Assembly (NCBI GenBank): GCA_029856365.1
Contig: JAHQWW010000004.1
Location: 1 to 64,000 of the forward strand
Origin: Candidatus Hodarchaeota archaeon
GTDB taxonomy: Archaea; Asgardarchaeota; Heimdallarchaeia; Hodarchaeales; Hodarchaeaceae
Direction: 5' to 3'
DNA: 64,000 bases
Each line of letters opens with the position of its first letter. Position 1 is the first letter of the stretch. This document shows positions 27,956 to 36,578 of the stretch, piece after piece. The position numbers and the translations under genes were made by a program. The notes under the pieces were generated by a model, which did no database searches, was not told the origin of the DNA, and saw only the letters and a list, made by a program, of their open reading frames with translations.

Positions 27956-28061
27956 GGTAATTTTTTCACCACTTAAAATCGTTGTTATTAAGAATAATGT
28001 AGATATCGTCAAGTAATAATTTTATTTACGATTGAAATAAATTTATTAGTTCTGTGAATGT

Positions 28062-29141
28062 ATGAAAGCTAACATGAATGATTCCCATCAAGAACGCTTA
28101 CAAGTAGTTTTAATGCGAATTATCGAAGGATTTTCTGATTATTTCGTCAAATCACTTGAAAAATCTTATCATCAGACTCCCAAAACCATTGAAGTCCGAA
28201 ATATAACAGTAGAGAGGAAGTTGGGTACTACAGGAATTCATATCGTAAAAGTTCAGCTTGAGACCAATTTAGGATTAGATGAAGCCAGTATCGCTGTTAA
28301 AATCTATGATAAGCAAGAACTCGCGTTGGAAGTTGTCAAACGAATCAACATCCTTGAAAATCGTCTTTCACAAAAAAAATACTCACATTTTGGAATTTCA
28401 TCAGCCTCAGTCATTTTCTTTTCTAGAAGCGTTATAGTAATGGAGGGGATCCAGGGAGACGTTTTTCGGGAATCAAAGATCCCTAGACCTCAAAAATATC
28501 GATTTGCGGGACGTGGTCTTGCAGCATTTCATGGCTCAGAATCGGATCGCTGTTGGTTTGACAAATATAAACTCTTATTGTCAAGGAGTGTCGAGAACCT
28601 TCCATTAGCAGAAAACGAAAAATTTAGGTTGAAAAGTCTTTTTGATGATGTAGTGCCTCGAGCAGAAGAGGCTTCTCAATTATCTGGATCAATAAGCTTT
28701 GGAGATTTTCATCCTGGGAATTTAATCTTTGATGTTCGAATGGGTCAAAGTCCGATGATTCAAACTCACATTATTGATCCTGAATATTTAGACACATCTA
28801 AAGAACATGATCGATTAGAAGATATCTGCAATTTTTTTGCTGTTGAAGCTGTTGATCAATATCGTATAGATAAATCCTTAACAAAACTCCGAATGAACGT
28901 GAAGTCTTTTTTGTCTGGATATAGTGAAGTCCTAGCTCATGAGCGAACTTCTTTGTCAAAATATTATCGCGGTAACTATATTCCTGTGAATTTCCACTTA
29001 GCATTGATGATTCTAATGAGTATTATACATATACAAAATATGACTGATCTTTTCGGCGGAAAAACAGGGATTCAAAACGAAATGCTTCTTCGATGTCAGT
29101 TAATTGAAAAGCTTCTCAATTGGGATTCGTTCCCTGATTAG
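28062..29141 (+). CDS. APH/choline-kinase-fold phosphotransferase
   Basis: A 359-residue protein with the aminoglycoside-phosphotransferase fold. The catalytic loop is SFGDFHPGNLIFD (Brenner-type, with catalytic Asp and Asn) and the metal-binding segment is HIIDPEYLD, corresponding to DFG. A KIYDKQELALEVVKRINILE segment carries the candidate ATP-binding Lys and following helix. The substrate could be a sugar, a lipid head group, a small molecule or a protein. The next gene starts ten bases downstream, so the pair is an operon. The ATG at 28062 starts it; another at 28074 is possible. Confidence 0.78.
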   Translation: MKANMNDSHQERLQVVLMRIIEGFSDYFVKSLEKSYHQTPKTIEVRNITVERKLGTTGIHIVKVQLETNLGLDEASIAVKIYDKQELALEVVKRINILENRLSQKKYSHFGISSASVIFFSRSVIVMEGIQGDVFRESKIPRPQKYRFAGRGLAAFHGSESDRCWFDKYKLLLSRSVENLPLAENEKFRLKSLFDDVVPRAEEASQLSGSISFGDFHPGNLIFDVRMGQSPMIQTHIIDPEYLDTSKEHDRLEDICNFFAVEAVDQYRIDKSLTKLRMNVKSFLSGYSEVLAHERTSLSKYYRGNYIPVNFHLALMILMSIIHIQNMTDLFGGKTGIQNEMLLRCQLIEKLLNWDSFPD

Positions 29142-29150
29142 GGTTCCAAA

Positions 29151-29831
29151 ATGGATCATAAAGTTCTATATTCTAGTGCTGGAATTGCTACCCAAATTTT
29201 AGTCCAAGACCGGAAGAAAATGATGATTTTACTAGATGTTGGTGACGGTATCATCCGAGATCTCCTAAAAGAAGAAATATCCTTTCCATTGTCCATCCCA
29301 TTGCATATATTTCTCACTCATGGACATTACGATCACTGTGGGGGATTATTTTCATTGCTAGGTTTTTTACGAATGGTTGGACAATCCTCACCAGTTGAGA
29401 TTTATTATCCTAAAGGTTCTAAAGAGATTGAAGGTCTAATTAATCTATTCATCTCTTCCTATCAAGACACTACTCCTTTTAAACTGAAATCTTGTGACCT
29501 TCAGCATAAAGACAAAATTAATATTTCGAATGACATAAGAGTGGTTGCATATCAAATGAAACATATGGGATCCACTCTCTCACATGGAATCTTATCTGAA
29601 ATACCAGCATTAGGATTCGCTATTTTTAAGAATGAAGAAAAATGGTTAGTTTTCACTGGAGACACAGGAATGAATGATAATCTTCCAAATTTCCTGAGAA
29701 ATGCAACCCATGCATATATTGAAGCGACTAATTTAGCTGACCACTATTCACCTTATCATCTAAGTATTAAAAAAGCACAAGAACTAGGGAAATTGGCAAA
29801 AGATTTTACTTTAGTACATACTCGAAGATAA
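29151..29831 (+). CDS. Metallo-beta-lactamase-fold hydrolase
   Basis: A 226-residue MBL-fold protein close in style to RNase Z and phosphonate-processing PhnP. The metal-binding motif is LTHGHYDHCGG, then KHMGSTLSHG, the bridging Asp in TGDTGMND, and a last His in LVHTRR at the extreme C-terminus. All metal ligands are present. The reaction is hydrolysis of an ester or phosphodiester; the substrate is unknown. It lies ten bases after the APH-like kinase gene, suggesting a shared pathway. It lacks the exosite arm of true tRNase Z, so tRNA processing is not favoured. Confidence 0.82.
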   Translation: MDHKVLYSSAGIATQILVQDRKKMMILLDVGDGIIRDLLKEEISFPLSIPLHIFLTHGHYDHCGGLFSLLGFLRMVGQSSPVEIYYPKGSKEIEGLINLFISSYQDTTPFKLKSCDLQHKDKINISNDIRVVAYQMKHMGSTLSHGILSEIPALGFAIFKNEEKWLVFTGDTGMNDNLPNFLRNATHAYIEATNLADHYSPYHLSIKKAQELGKLAKDFTLVHTRR

Positions 29832-30049
29832 ATTTCATGACAAATTTTGATTGAGTAGGATTATTGAAAATACGAGAATCAGACTAAAATAGTTATCAGT
29901 CAAAAATATCAAAGTGCTATTGTTGGATTATAATTAGGAAAGAATTCAAATCATAATCATTGTAGAGATCTTAGGCAAGCTAGATCCCTGAAATGAATTC
30001 TTTCTCATTTTCAATTAAAATTTTTACTTAGCACAGTGCTGGGGCCAAT

Positions 30050-31042
30050 GTGTTATCCAAAACATTTCTTAAAGAGGTAGAATTTGTTCACAATGACAAA
30101 CAGAGTGGTGCAGCAAAGATTTCAGAAGCAACTCTACTCATTTTGAAACGTGAATGCCTTAAATTAGGTAAAGACCTCAATAGATCTATCCTAAAAACTG
30201 CAATTCAACTATTACTTGATACTCATCCTATGGCAACTATCGAGAATGCACTTTTACCGATTTATCTGAGGCTCACACAGCTTATCAAATCTGGTGGACT
30301 TCAAAAAGAAGATTCTAAAGCAGCAATAGAATTAATCTTTGCCACACGACGAGAACAAATGAGAATTAGTGAAAAAAACACTATCGAAACCCTCACAAAT
30401 GCTTTGCAAGACAAAAGTACTATCTTAACGTTCTCTCATTCATCAACTGTGAATACCGCATTATTACATTTAGCAGGGGAAGGATATCGTGATAAGGAGA
30501 TTTTTGTATTAGAATCCAGGCCCTTAAAGGAAGGGGAACGAACTGCTCTTTCGTTAGCGAATGCAGGTTTCAAAAAGATTCATCTAGGCATTGATTTTGC
30601 GGTCAATGAATATTCAGAACAGGCAGAAGTTGCTGTTCTAGGAGCAGATATGATCCATTCAAATGGACAAGTACTAAATAAGATTGGTTCGGCAACAATT
30701 GCTCATCTTTTCCACACGAAATCAAAAGAAGTAATAATAGCTGCTTCACCTTCTAAAGTCTGCTTAAGAGGGATTATCAACAGTAATAGAGACTGGCATC
30801 CCCTCATTCCTCATCGAGATTCTAAAGAAATTACAAAGATTTCAAGTCCTAATTTAATTGTATGGAACAGATATTTCGAAATCATCCAACCAGAGCTAAT
30901 ATCCTACCTGATCATGGATTGTTATAAGTTCCCAGCACCCATTTCAAGGCAACTTGAAAGCTTTCTAAAAGAAGAACCGATTATTTCACTACGAAAAGAG
31001 CTTCAAGAACTTTGGCATGAAGTTGATTTTACTATAGCATAA
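30050..31042 (+). CDS. eIF2B alpha/beta/delta-family protein
   Basis: A 330-residue protein of the family that includes eIF2B regulatory subunits, methylthioribose-1-phosphate isomerase and ribose-1,5-bisphosphate isomerase. The N-terminal helical domain is followed by a Rossmann-like core with IFVLESRPLKEGERT and VLGADMIHSNGQVLNKIG. The Asp of GADMIHSNG is kept. At the position where isomerases use Cys, the sequence reads ILTFSHSSTVNT without Cys, so the isomerase reaction seems less likely and an eIF2B-like role is favoured; this is a motif-based inference. The start is the GTG at 30050. No neighbour clearly shares its pathway. Confidence 0.8.
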   Translation: MLSKTFLKEVEFVHNDKQSGAAKISEATLLILKRECLKLGKDLNRSILKTAIQLLLDTHPMATIENALLPIYLRLTQLIKSGGLQKEDSKAAIELIFATRREQMRISEKNTIETLTNALQDKSTILTFSHSSTVNTALLHLAGEGYRDKEIFVLESRPLKEGERTALSLANAGFKKIHLGIDFAVNEYSEQAEVAVLGADMIHSNGQVLNKIGSATIAHLFHTKSKEVIIAASPSKVCLRGIINSNRDWHPLIPHRDSKEITKISSPNLIVWNRYFEIIQPELISYLIMDCYKFPAPISRQLESFLKEEPIISLRKELQELWHEVDFTIA

Positions 31043-31109
31043 TCTCTTATTGAGTTGAGTTTCAATTGATCATAAGGGTCAAATTCATCAAATTGTTGGA
31101 TTGATCCTT

Positions 31110-32903
31110 TTACCATGGTTTTACTAATTCTGGTTGAATTGCAGGATCTTCGAATACTATTGTGCCCCGATATTTATCTCTTTTTCCAGCATTATGGATC
31201 TTAATAATTGTTCCAGATGTTATTTTAATTTTAACGCTTTCTTCCAACGCAGGTTCATATGCCTCATCAAATATAAGCTTCCATGTCGAATTATTACTCT
31301 CATTCCAAGCAATGACATGTAATTCATTTCGTTCATGATCTAAATCGAGAATATGGTAAAACCCTTTAAACTGTTCAGCTAAGTCTTCATTTTCCGCAGC
31401 TGTAATTTCTAGAGGAACTTTTGTTTGCCAGGCTGCAGGAACACTTCTTTTCGATTGATCTTTCCCCTCTTCTCTTAACTTCTGTTTAAATATTTTTAAA
31501 ACTTTTAAATCCAGTTCTATAAGGTCTCTTCGTAATCTGGTAAGTATAAAAAGGCGTTTGATTGACCGATAAACCTCCTCTCGGTCGCTGAAATTTTTTA
31601 CAATCGTTTTTAAGACTTCAATTGCGAGCTCTCGTTGGTCATGAGAATACAAATCATTAGCGTATGTATGCATAGAAGATATCATACCATCCAAAAGGTC
31701 TGGATTTCGTTTGAGTAATAATACAGCATCATTTGGTTTTTTGGTTGCAATTAACGAGACCGTGAGACCAAGTAGCTGAGTTGGAGACATTTCATGTTCC
31801 TTTGACGGAACTGATTCAAATAATCTAAGAGCTTGTTTATATTGTCCTAATAACAAGTATAATAATCCTTGTAGGGAAATTAGGTTTTCAATAGCTTCTT
31901 TACCTACAGATATAAAATTCATATAGACGCGACAGGCTTCTGTGTGAACTAACGCCTCTATAATTTGATTTCGTGTTAAATTAAACTCTAGAAGCCAACT
32001 ATGGTGTTCAAATAGTTCTGAACGCAGTAGACGTTCAACAATTACTCGTTGCTCAAGATCATCAATTGAATAGACTAATTCAGAGCTTTTGGTCAAAATT
32101 TCAATAAGAACATCTTCTGCGTCTTGGATGTTAAAGCTTTCTCTCGTTTCTCTTGCTTTAATCACCAATTGTTGGGTAATAATCAGAGCATCTTCAGGTG
32201 TCATGACTTCAGATTCCTTGGCAGAAACAGCTGCATCTGTCCCAACCTCTAATATTGTAGCTTCAGTTCCAACTTGTGCAGCAGACCGTACAAATCGAGC
32301 TGTATCTGTTAAATCATCAATCAACATAGCAACATCAATGTACCGTCGTGTTTTCTTCTTATAACTCCAAGAAGCGCGAAATACTCGTTCCACTGTTTGA
32401 TCGAGAATTTTTCGCATTTCGGGATCAGAAACAGCTGCAGCAAGAATAGATACAAAAGAACCACAGGAAAGATGATTAATTCCTTTGAATACACGATTTT
32501 CTTTAACAATTCGGGCCACCCCTTCATCATCAGACACAAGAGCTACCTTATTGTTATCTTTAAGAGTAAATTTTTTGGCTAAAAGTACAATATCGATATC
32601 TGCTGGGTCATCTTTTACTCGAACCATTCGTTCTTGGACAGCATATCTCGCAGTCTGATTCCAAAGATTCGATCCACGATTAACAGGTTCCATCCGAACA
32701 TATCTCGGGATGGTTTTCCGTAACTCGCGAAATCTTCCTGGGATGTCTGATTTCGGGAGTTCTTCAGGAACCATCACCTCTATCCCGACAGATGAAGTAA
32801 TTTTTTGCAAATTAGGTAATAAAATATCCGAAACACCTGCATTCATCAGAGAAATGAAAAAATTAGTATCAAGTACAACAACATCAAATAGAGTAGCAGA
32901 CAC
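31110..32903 (-). CDS. PIN-domain protein with TPR-like C-terminal region
   Basis: A 597-residue protein. The N-terminal 170 residues are a PIN domain: DVVVLDTNFFISLM supplies the first Asp, DDPADIDIVLLAKK the central acids and VALVSDDEGVARIV the last Asp pair, so RNase activity is plausible. Residues about 200-460 are helical with TPR-like pairs (ISLQGLLYLLLGQYKQALRL, THQRELAIE-type units). The C-terminal 90 residues are beta-rich (KVPLEITAAENEDLAEQFKG, LIFDEAYEPALEESVKIKIT). The GTG at 32903 has GAGGAG nine bases upstream. It lies 67 bases downstream of the tRNA-Cys gene on the same strand. It is far larger than a VapC toxin and lacks an antitoxin neighbour. It probably acts in RNA quality control or processing. 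Confidence 0.75.
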   Translation of the reverse strand: MSATLFDVVVLDTNFFISLMNAGVSDILLPNLQKITSSVGIEVMVPEELPKSDIPGRFRELRKTIPRYVRMEPVNRGSNLWNQTARYAVQERMVRVKDDPADIDIVLLAKKFTLKDNNKVALVSDDEGVARIVKENRVFKGINHLSCGSFVSILAAAVSDPEMRKILDQTVERVFRASWSYKKKTRRYIDVAMLIDDLTDTARFVRSAAQVGTEATILEVGTDAAVSAKESEVMTPEDALIITQQLVIKARETRESFNIQDAEDVLIEILTKSSELVYSIDDLEQRVIVERLLRSELFEHHSWLLEFNLTRNQIIEALVHTEACRVYMNFISVGKEAIENLISLQGLLYLLLGQYKQALRLFESVPSKEHEMSPTQLLGLTVSLIATKKPNDAVLLLKRNPDLLDGMISSMHTYANDLYSHDQRELAIEVLKTIVKNFSDREEVYRSIKRLFILTRLRRDLIELDLKVLKIFKQKLREEGKDQSKRSVPAAWQTKVPLEITAAENEDLAEQFKGFYHILDLDHERNELHVIAWNESNNSTWKLIFDEAYEPALEESVKIKITSGTIIKIHNAGKRDKYRGTIVFEDPAIQPELVKPW

Positions 32904-32970
32904 TGATTGTAACTCCTCGCCAAGAAATTTTATTTATAATAGTCCTTCTTAAGATCAAACAGAATGAAAT

Positions 32971-33072
32971 AGCGGAGGGCGTGATTCGAACACGCGTAAT
33001 ACAGCTTTGCAGGCTGCTCCTTAGCTAATCGGACTACTAGTCCCGAAGTTATAGCCACTTTGGTACCTCCGC
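32971..33072 (-). tRNA. tRNA-Cys (GCA) with D-arm intron
   Basis: On the minus strand the acceptor stem is GCGGAGG paired with CCTCCGC, the T arm is GCGTG-TTCGAAT-CACGC, and the anticodon stem is GCAGC/GCTGT around loop CTGCAAA, giving anticodon GCA (window 33008-33010). The discriminator base is U (32971), the cysteine identity base. CCA is not encoded. The segment between acceptor and anticodon stem is 48 bases instead of about 18-20, so roughly 28-30 bases must be removed as an intron in the D arm. The rest is a normal five-base variable loop. It lies upstream of the PIN-domain gene on the same strand. Confidence 0.9.
33022..33051 (-). other. Predicted tRNA-Cys intron, non-canonical D-arm position
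   Basis: Intron of about 28-30 bases; the exact ends are ambiguous by a few bases because GGCTA at the 5' side and AGCTA at the 3' side repeat. A hairpin GGACT-AGT-AGTCC sits in the middle. GCTA and TAGC can pair as a 4-bp helix, each strand followed by the trinucleotide TAA. This is the geometry of a relaxed bulge-helix-bulge substrate for the archaeal splicing endonuclease. The usual archaeal site is 37/38 in the anticodon loop, which is uninterrupted here. Confidence 0.7.
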
Positions 33073-33441
33073 AAATACTTAAAAGACGAAAAGTTTGAAT
33101 ACCAGTTAGTACCAATCAAATCGTTTCTTTTAGCTGGATAATATAAACTTTTTCATTACTCTCCTGTTATTCACCCTAAACACTGATTGTAACTTATCAT
33201 CTGCAATATTTCAACAATGATTAAAAACAAGTATCTGTAATATTTCAAGAAATATTATTAATTCATATTTTTGGGCTGAATATATGATCCTAAAGTGAAA
33301 TTTTTCAAATATAGCGGAGTACCTTTAAGATTTGATTAATTTCGAAATAGCTAAGTTATCTTTTCTTTTTTTCACAATATGAACACACAATTCAAAACAT
33401 TAAAGAGAGAAGAATTTTTTGTTTAATTAAGAGGCATCAAA
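33073..33441. other. Intergenic region between tRNA-Cys and gelsolin gene
   Basis: About 370 AT-rich bases between divergently transcribed units. It should carry the tRNA promoter on the minus strand (a CTTTTAAGTA TATA-like element lies close to the mature 5' end) and the promoter of the gelsolin-domain gene. No short gene or repeat was recognised. Confidence 0.45.
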
Positions 33442-34284
33442 ATGAGTGAACAGAGAATACATGCATTTGTTCCTTCAATGGACGGAGAATATGTCCCAAT
33501 TAAATTCACAAGTCCTGAAAAAGATTTGAAGGAAAATGAGGTCATTATTTTTCTAGATGAAGAACAACGACAAATTTTCATTTGGACTGGTTCAAATTCT
33601 TCAGTTCGAAAACGATTCATTAGTTCCCAAATTGCTCGTCAAATGAGACTGGAAAGAGGACTAACACATAGAATATCAACTGAAGACCAGGGTAATGAAA
33701 CTTCGAATTTTTGGGAGTTTATGGATAGCCTTGGAGGCCAAGAAATTACAGCCAGTACTCTTTTAGAGGTTTCTCCCCCTTCAATATCTACTGATCTCCC
33801 TGAGGCAAAACTAACAGAAATCATTACACATCCCACTACTTTGAAACAAGTAGATTCAATAAAAACAAAGACTCCTATCAAAGCTGAAATGAAATCCAAA
33901 GTCATCCCTCCCAAACCAATAGAGAAACCACCACCTGAAGTAATAACTGAAGAATATGAGATTGAATACCATTGTAAGGAAGAAGTCGGCGTTGTAACTG
34001 AATCTGAGGCTAAGATTCTGTTTAAGGCCACTGATCGAAACCTAATCTTATCGACTCTTCATATTTCAACAGCAGCCACAGAGGGTAGAATTGCTTTATA
34101 TTGTATTCCGAAAATAGCAAAAACCACGACTTGTAAGTCAAAAAAGCCAATCTTTGCCATTTACCTGCAAGAAGGGGCTTCAATTATGGAATTAGATGAT
34201 TTATATATACCTATTCCAGCAGGTAATTCCATTTATTTCACATGCCCTGCCAAGACTTTTATTAGCGTAAACTTAGAATCATAA
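33442..34284 (+). CDS. Gelsolin-domain protein
   Basis: A 280-residue protein with one gelsolin-like domain at residues about 18-95: NEVIIFLDEEQRQIFIWTGS is the central beta strand pair with the W-x-G motif, followed by the SSQIARQMRLERG long helix and a short terminal segment ending FWEFMDSLGG. These domains bind actin and calcium in eukaryotes; Asgard archaea encode single- and multi-domain versions that act on their own actin. A Pro/Thr/Lys-rich linker (about 105-165) leads to a beta-rich C-terminal domain (170-280) that I do not recognise. Cytosolic, transcribed alone, with AGAGG before the ATG. Calcium binding is not proven by the residues I can see. Confidence 0.85.
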   Translation: MSEQRIHAFVPSMDGEYVPIKFTSPEKDLKENEVIIFLDEEQRQIFIWTGSNSSVRKRFISSQIARQMRLERGLTHRISTEDQGNETSNFWEFMDSLGGQEITASTLLEVSPPSISTDLPEAKLTEIITHPTTLKQVDSIKTKTPIKAEMKSKVIPPKPIEKPPPEVITEEYEIEYHCKEEVGVVTESEAKILFKATDRNLILSTLHISTAATEGRIALYCIPKIAKTTTCKSKKPIFAIYLQEGASIMELDDLYIPIPAGNSIYFTCPAKTFISVNLES

Positions 34285-34518
34285 AACAAACATAAGTCAA
34301 TCTCGTGAAAAGTATTCAATCTTCAATCTATTTCATCATTACCTTGATTCATTTTGAAAGTTATATGATAAACTAGATTAGAAGTCAATAGGTAAGATAT
34401 AATCAGAGAGGGAACCTAGAAATCTTTTTAAAATATGGACTAAAGAAATTTTAAGTCCTTGCTAAACTTTGTATAAAAAGGATTTTAATGAATAAAAAGG
34501 TATTTAGGATGCTTTAAA

Positions 34519-35841
34519 ATGGGTGATGCAAGTAAGATCAATTCCCGTATTACAGGTTTCTTCAAAAAAAGTGTAGAAGAACGACAAAACATTATTCAAA
34601 AACTTTGTAATCTAAATCAAGAAGATATAGAGTATTTAAAAGAATCCACCAACACTCTAGATAAAGCTGGTCAAGGTCATTATATAGAAAACACCGTTGC
34701 GGTTATGCAGGTTCCTTTAGGTATCGCTACCAATTTTTCTATCAATGGAACTGATTATTTAGTACCTATGGCCATAGAAGAAGCGTCAGTAGTAGCAGCT
34801 GCCTCAAATTCTGCAAAAGTAGCTCGGACAAATGGGGGATTTTTCACAAGTAGCACACCCCCCATTATGATTGGTCAAATTCAAATGATTAATGTACCTG
34901 ATCCCCACAATGCTCGTGAGAAAATTCTAGAACATGAACAAGAGATTGTAGAATTAGCAAATGAACAGGATCCTATACTGGTGAAATTTGGAGGAGGATG
35001 CCAAGGAATAAACGTGAAAGTATTATCAAATACAATGAAAGGAGCCATGGTTATTACAGAACTATTAGTGGATGTTCGAGATGCAATGGGAGCTAACGCT
35101 GTCAATACAATGAATGAAGCTGTTGCTCAACTGCTGGAAAAGATCGTTGGTGGCCAAGCACTTTTAAGAATCATATCAAACCTGGCAGACAGACGTTTAG
35201 TAAGAGCAAGAGCGGTGTTCAAAGCTAATGAATTGGAAACAAAAGATATGAAAGGTGAAGAAGTGGTTAATGGCATTCTTAACGCATATGCTTTTGCAGA
35301 AGCAGACCCTTACCGATGTAGTACCCATAACAAAGGTATCATGAATGGCATAGATGCAGTGGCAATTGCTACCGCCCAAGATTGGAGAGCGATCGAAGCA
35401 GGTGCTCATACATATGCAGCGGTTAAGGTTCCTGGTAAATATTCCTCGCTCACGACATGGGAAAAAGACGTAAAAGGGGATTTAGTGGGTACCATTGAAT
35501 TACCACTTGCTATTGGTTTAGTTGGAGGTGTTGCACGTATTCATCCTCTTGCTCAAATTTCTTTCAAAATTCTAGGATTGAGTGTTCCTGGAGGAGCGCT
35601 CAAACTTGCAGAAATTATGGCTGCTGTCGGGTTAGCACAGAATTTTGGGGCACTTCGAGCTTTAGCCACTGTAGGCATCCAAGCAGGACATATGAAACTG
35701 CACGCACGAAATTTAGCGGCTTCCATGGGAGCAAAAGGGGTAACTATTGAAAGAATCATTGAGAAAATCTCGGAACGAAAATTGAAAGTCACCTTTGACA
35801 CAGTTAAAGAGATTTATGATGAAGTAAAAGAGGAAATATGA
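34519..35841 (+). CDS. mvaA: HMG-CoA reductase, class II
   Basis: Interconverts HMG-CoA and mevalonate, the precursor of archaeal isoprenoid lipids. Signature segments are ENTVAVMQVPLGIATNF, VPMAIEEASVVAAASNSAKV with the catalytic Glu, DAMGANAVNTMNEA with the catalytic Asp, HNKGIMNGIDAVAIATAQDW with the catalytic Lys, and GHMKLHARNLA with the catalytic His. The wording (for example EEASVVAAASN, RNLA after HMKLHA) is that of the class II enzymes of bacteria, Archaeoglobus and Thermoplasma-type archaea, not the class I form of most archaea. At 440 residues it is the class II length, without a membrane domain. Monocistronic, with TATA-like sequences around 34425-34480. Confidence 0.94.
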   Translation: MGDASKINSRITGFFKKSVEERQNIIQKLCNLNQEDIEYLKESTNTLDKAGQGHYIENTVAVMQVPLGIATNFSINGTDYLVPMAIEEASVVAAASNSAKVARTNGGFFTSSTPPIMIGQIQMINVPDPHNAREKILEHEQEIVELANEQDPILVKFGGGCQGINVKVLSNTMKGAMVITELLVDVRDAMGANAVNTMNEAVAQLLEKIVGGQALLRIISNLADRRLVRARAVFKANELETKDMKGEEVVNGILNAYAFAEADPYRCSTHNKGIMNGIDAVAIATAQDWRAIEAGAHTYAAVKVPGKYSSLTTWEKDVKGDLVGTIELPLAIGLVGGVARIHPLAQISFKILGLSVPGGALKLAEIMAAVGLAQNFGALRALATVGIQAGHMKLHARNLAASMGAKGVTIERIIEKISERKLKVTFDTVKEIYDEVKEEI

Positions 35842-35876
35842 AAAATCGTTAATGCTTTTATTCATAAGTTAAATGT

Positions 35877-36578
35877 TTAGCTTTCCCTGTTTAGAAGCTG
35901 TAAATTTTCTAAGTAGTCTAATCCATCGTTAATTTTACCATTTCCCTTCCATAAAAATCGTCCCATCAACTTTAGCCTACAATCAGCACGCAATTGATTA
36001 AGCTTTAGTAGAAGATTTACAAGAATCCGAGCTGATGCACCCCAGATAACCTCATTTTCTTTATAATTAAAAAATGGAACCTTGAAAGTAAAATTATTTT
36101 GGTATGTCATTTCCTTAATTGAAAAAATCTCAGGGTTGGTTAAATCATAAATTTGGGGTTCTAAGATATAGTCGATTTCCGGTGTGTATATTCCTCCATT
36201 ATCAACTTCCTTATTATCCTCAACAAAGCCTACAACTGGTGTAACAACAAATTTACTTATTGTTAAGAGATCATCTATTAATCCTAGGACCATTACGTTT
36301 TGAATCCCTAATTCCTCATTTACTTCTCGTAAAGCTGTATGAATTAAATCCTCATCTTGATCGACCTCATACCTTCCTCCTGGGAAAGATATTTCATTCT
36401 TATGATGAGGCACATTTGCAGTTCGGCGTGTAAAAATAAGAGACCAATCCTTCTTACGTTGGATGAAAGGTATTAATACTGCTGCTCGCTGAAAACCTTC
36501 TGGAAGATCAATGATTAACCGGGATTCGCTCTGAAGGAGTAAACGTAATTCTTCAAGACATGTTGGAAAATTTGGCAA
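35877..36578 (-). CDS. Nudix hydrolase, CoA-pyrophosphatase-like
   Basis: A 233-residue Nudix protein. FTRRTANVPHHKNEISFPGG matches the extra NuCoA motif of coenzyme-A pyrophosphatases (NudL, NUDT7/8), and the Nudix box follows as TALREVNEELGI with all Glu ligands. It would split CoA or related dinucleotides into 3',5'-ADP and phosphopantetheine with a divalent metal. The C-terminal 110 residues are longer than in minimal Nudix proteins and contain FKVPFFNYKENEVIWGASAR, also typical of the CoA group. Convergent with HMG-CoA reductase, a CoA-dependent enzyme; a shared role is only suggestive. Confidence 0.88.
   Translation of the reverse strand: MPNFPTCLEELRLLLQSESRLIIDLPEGFQRAAVLIPFIQRKKDWSLIFTRRTANVPHHKNEISFPGGRYEVDQDEDLIHTALREVNEELGIQNVMVLGLIDDLLTISKFVVTPVVGFVEDNKEVDNGGIYTPEIDYILEPQIYDLTNPEIFSIKEMTYQNNFTFKVPFFNYKENEVIWGASARILVNLLLKLNQLRADCRLKLMGRFLWKGNGKINDGLDYLENLQLLNRES

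Noticed and set aside
29151..29831. tRNase Z
   Set aside because: Metal motifs fit but the tRNA-binding exosite arm is missing.
31110..32903. VapC-type toxin
   Set aside because: Much too long, with no antitoxin gene beside it.
32971..33072. tRNA with long variable arm (Ser or Leu)
   Set aside because: The extra bases lie between the acceptor and anticodon stems; the variable loop is five bases and the anticodon is GCA.
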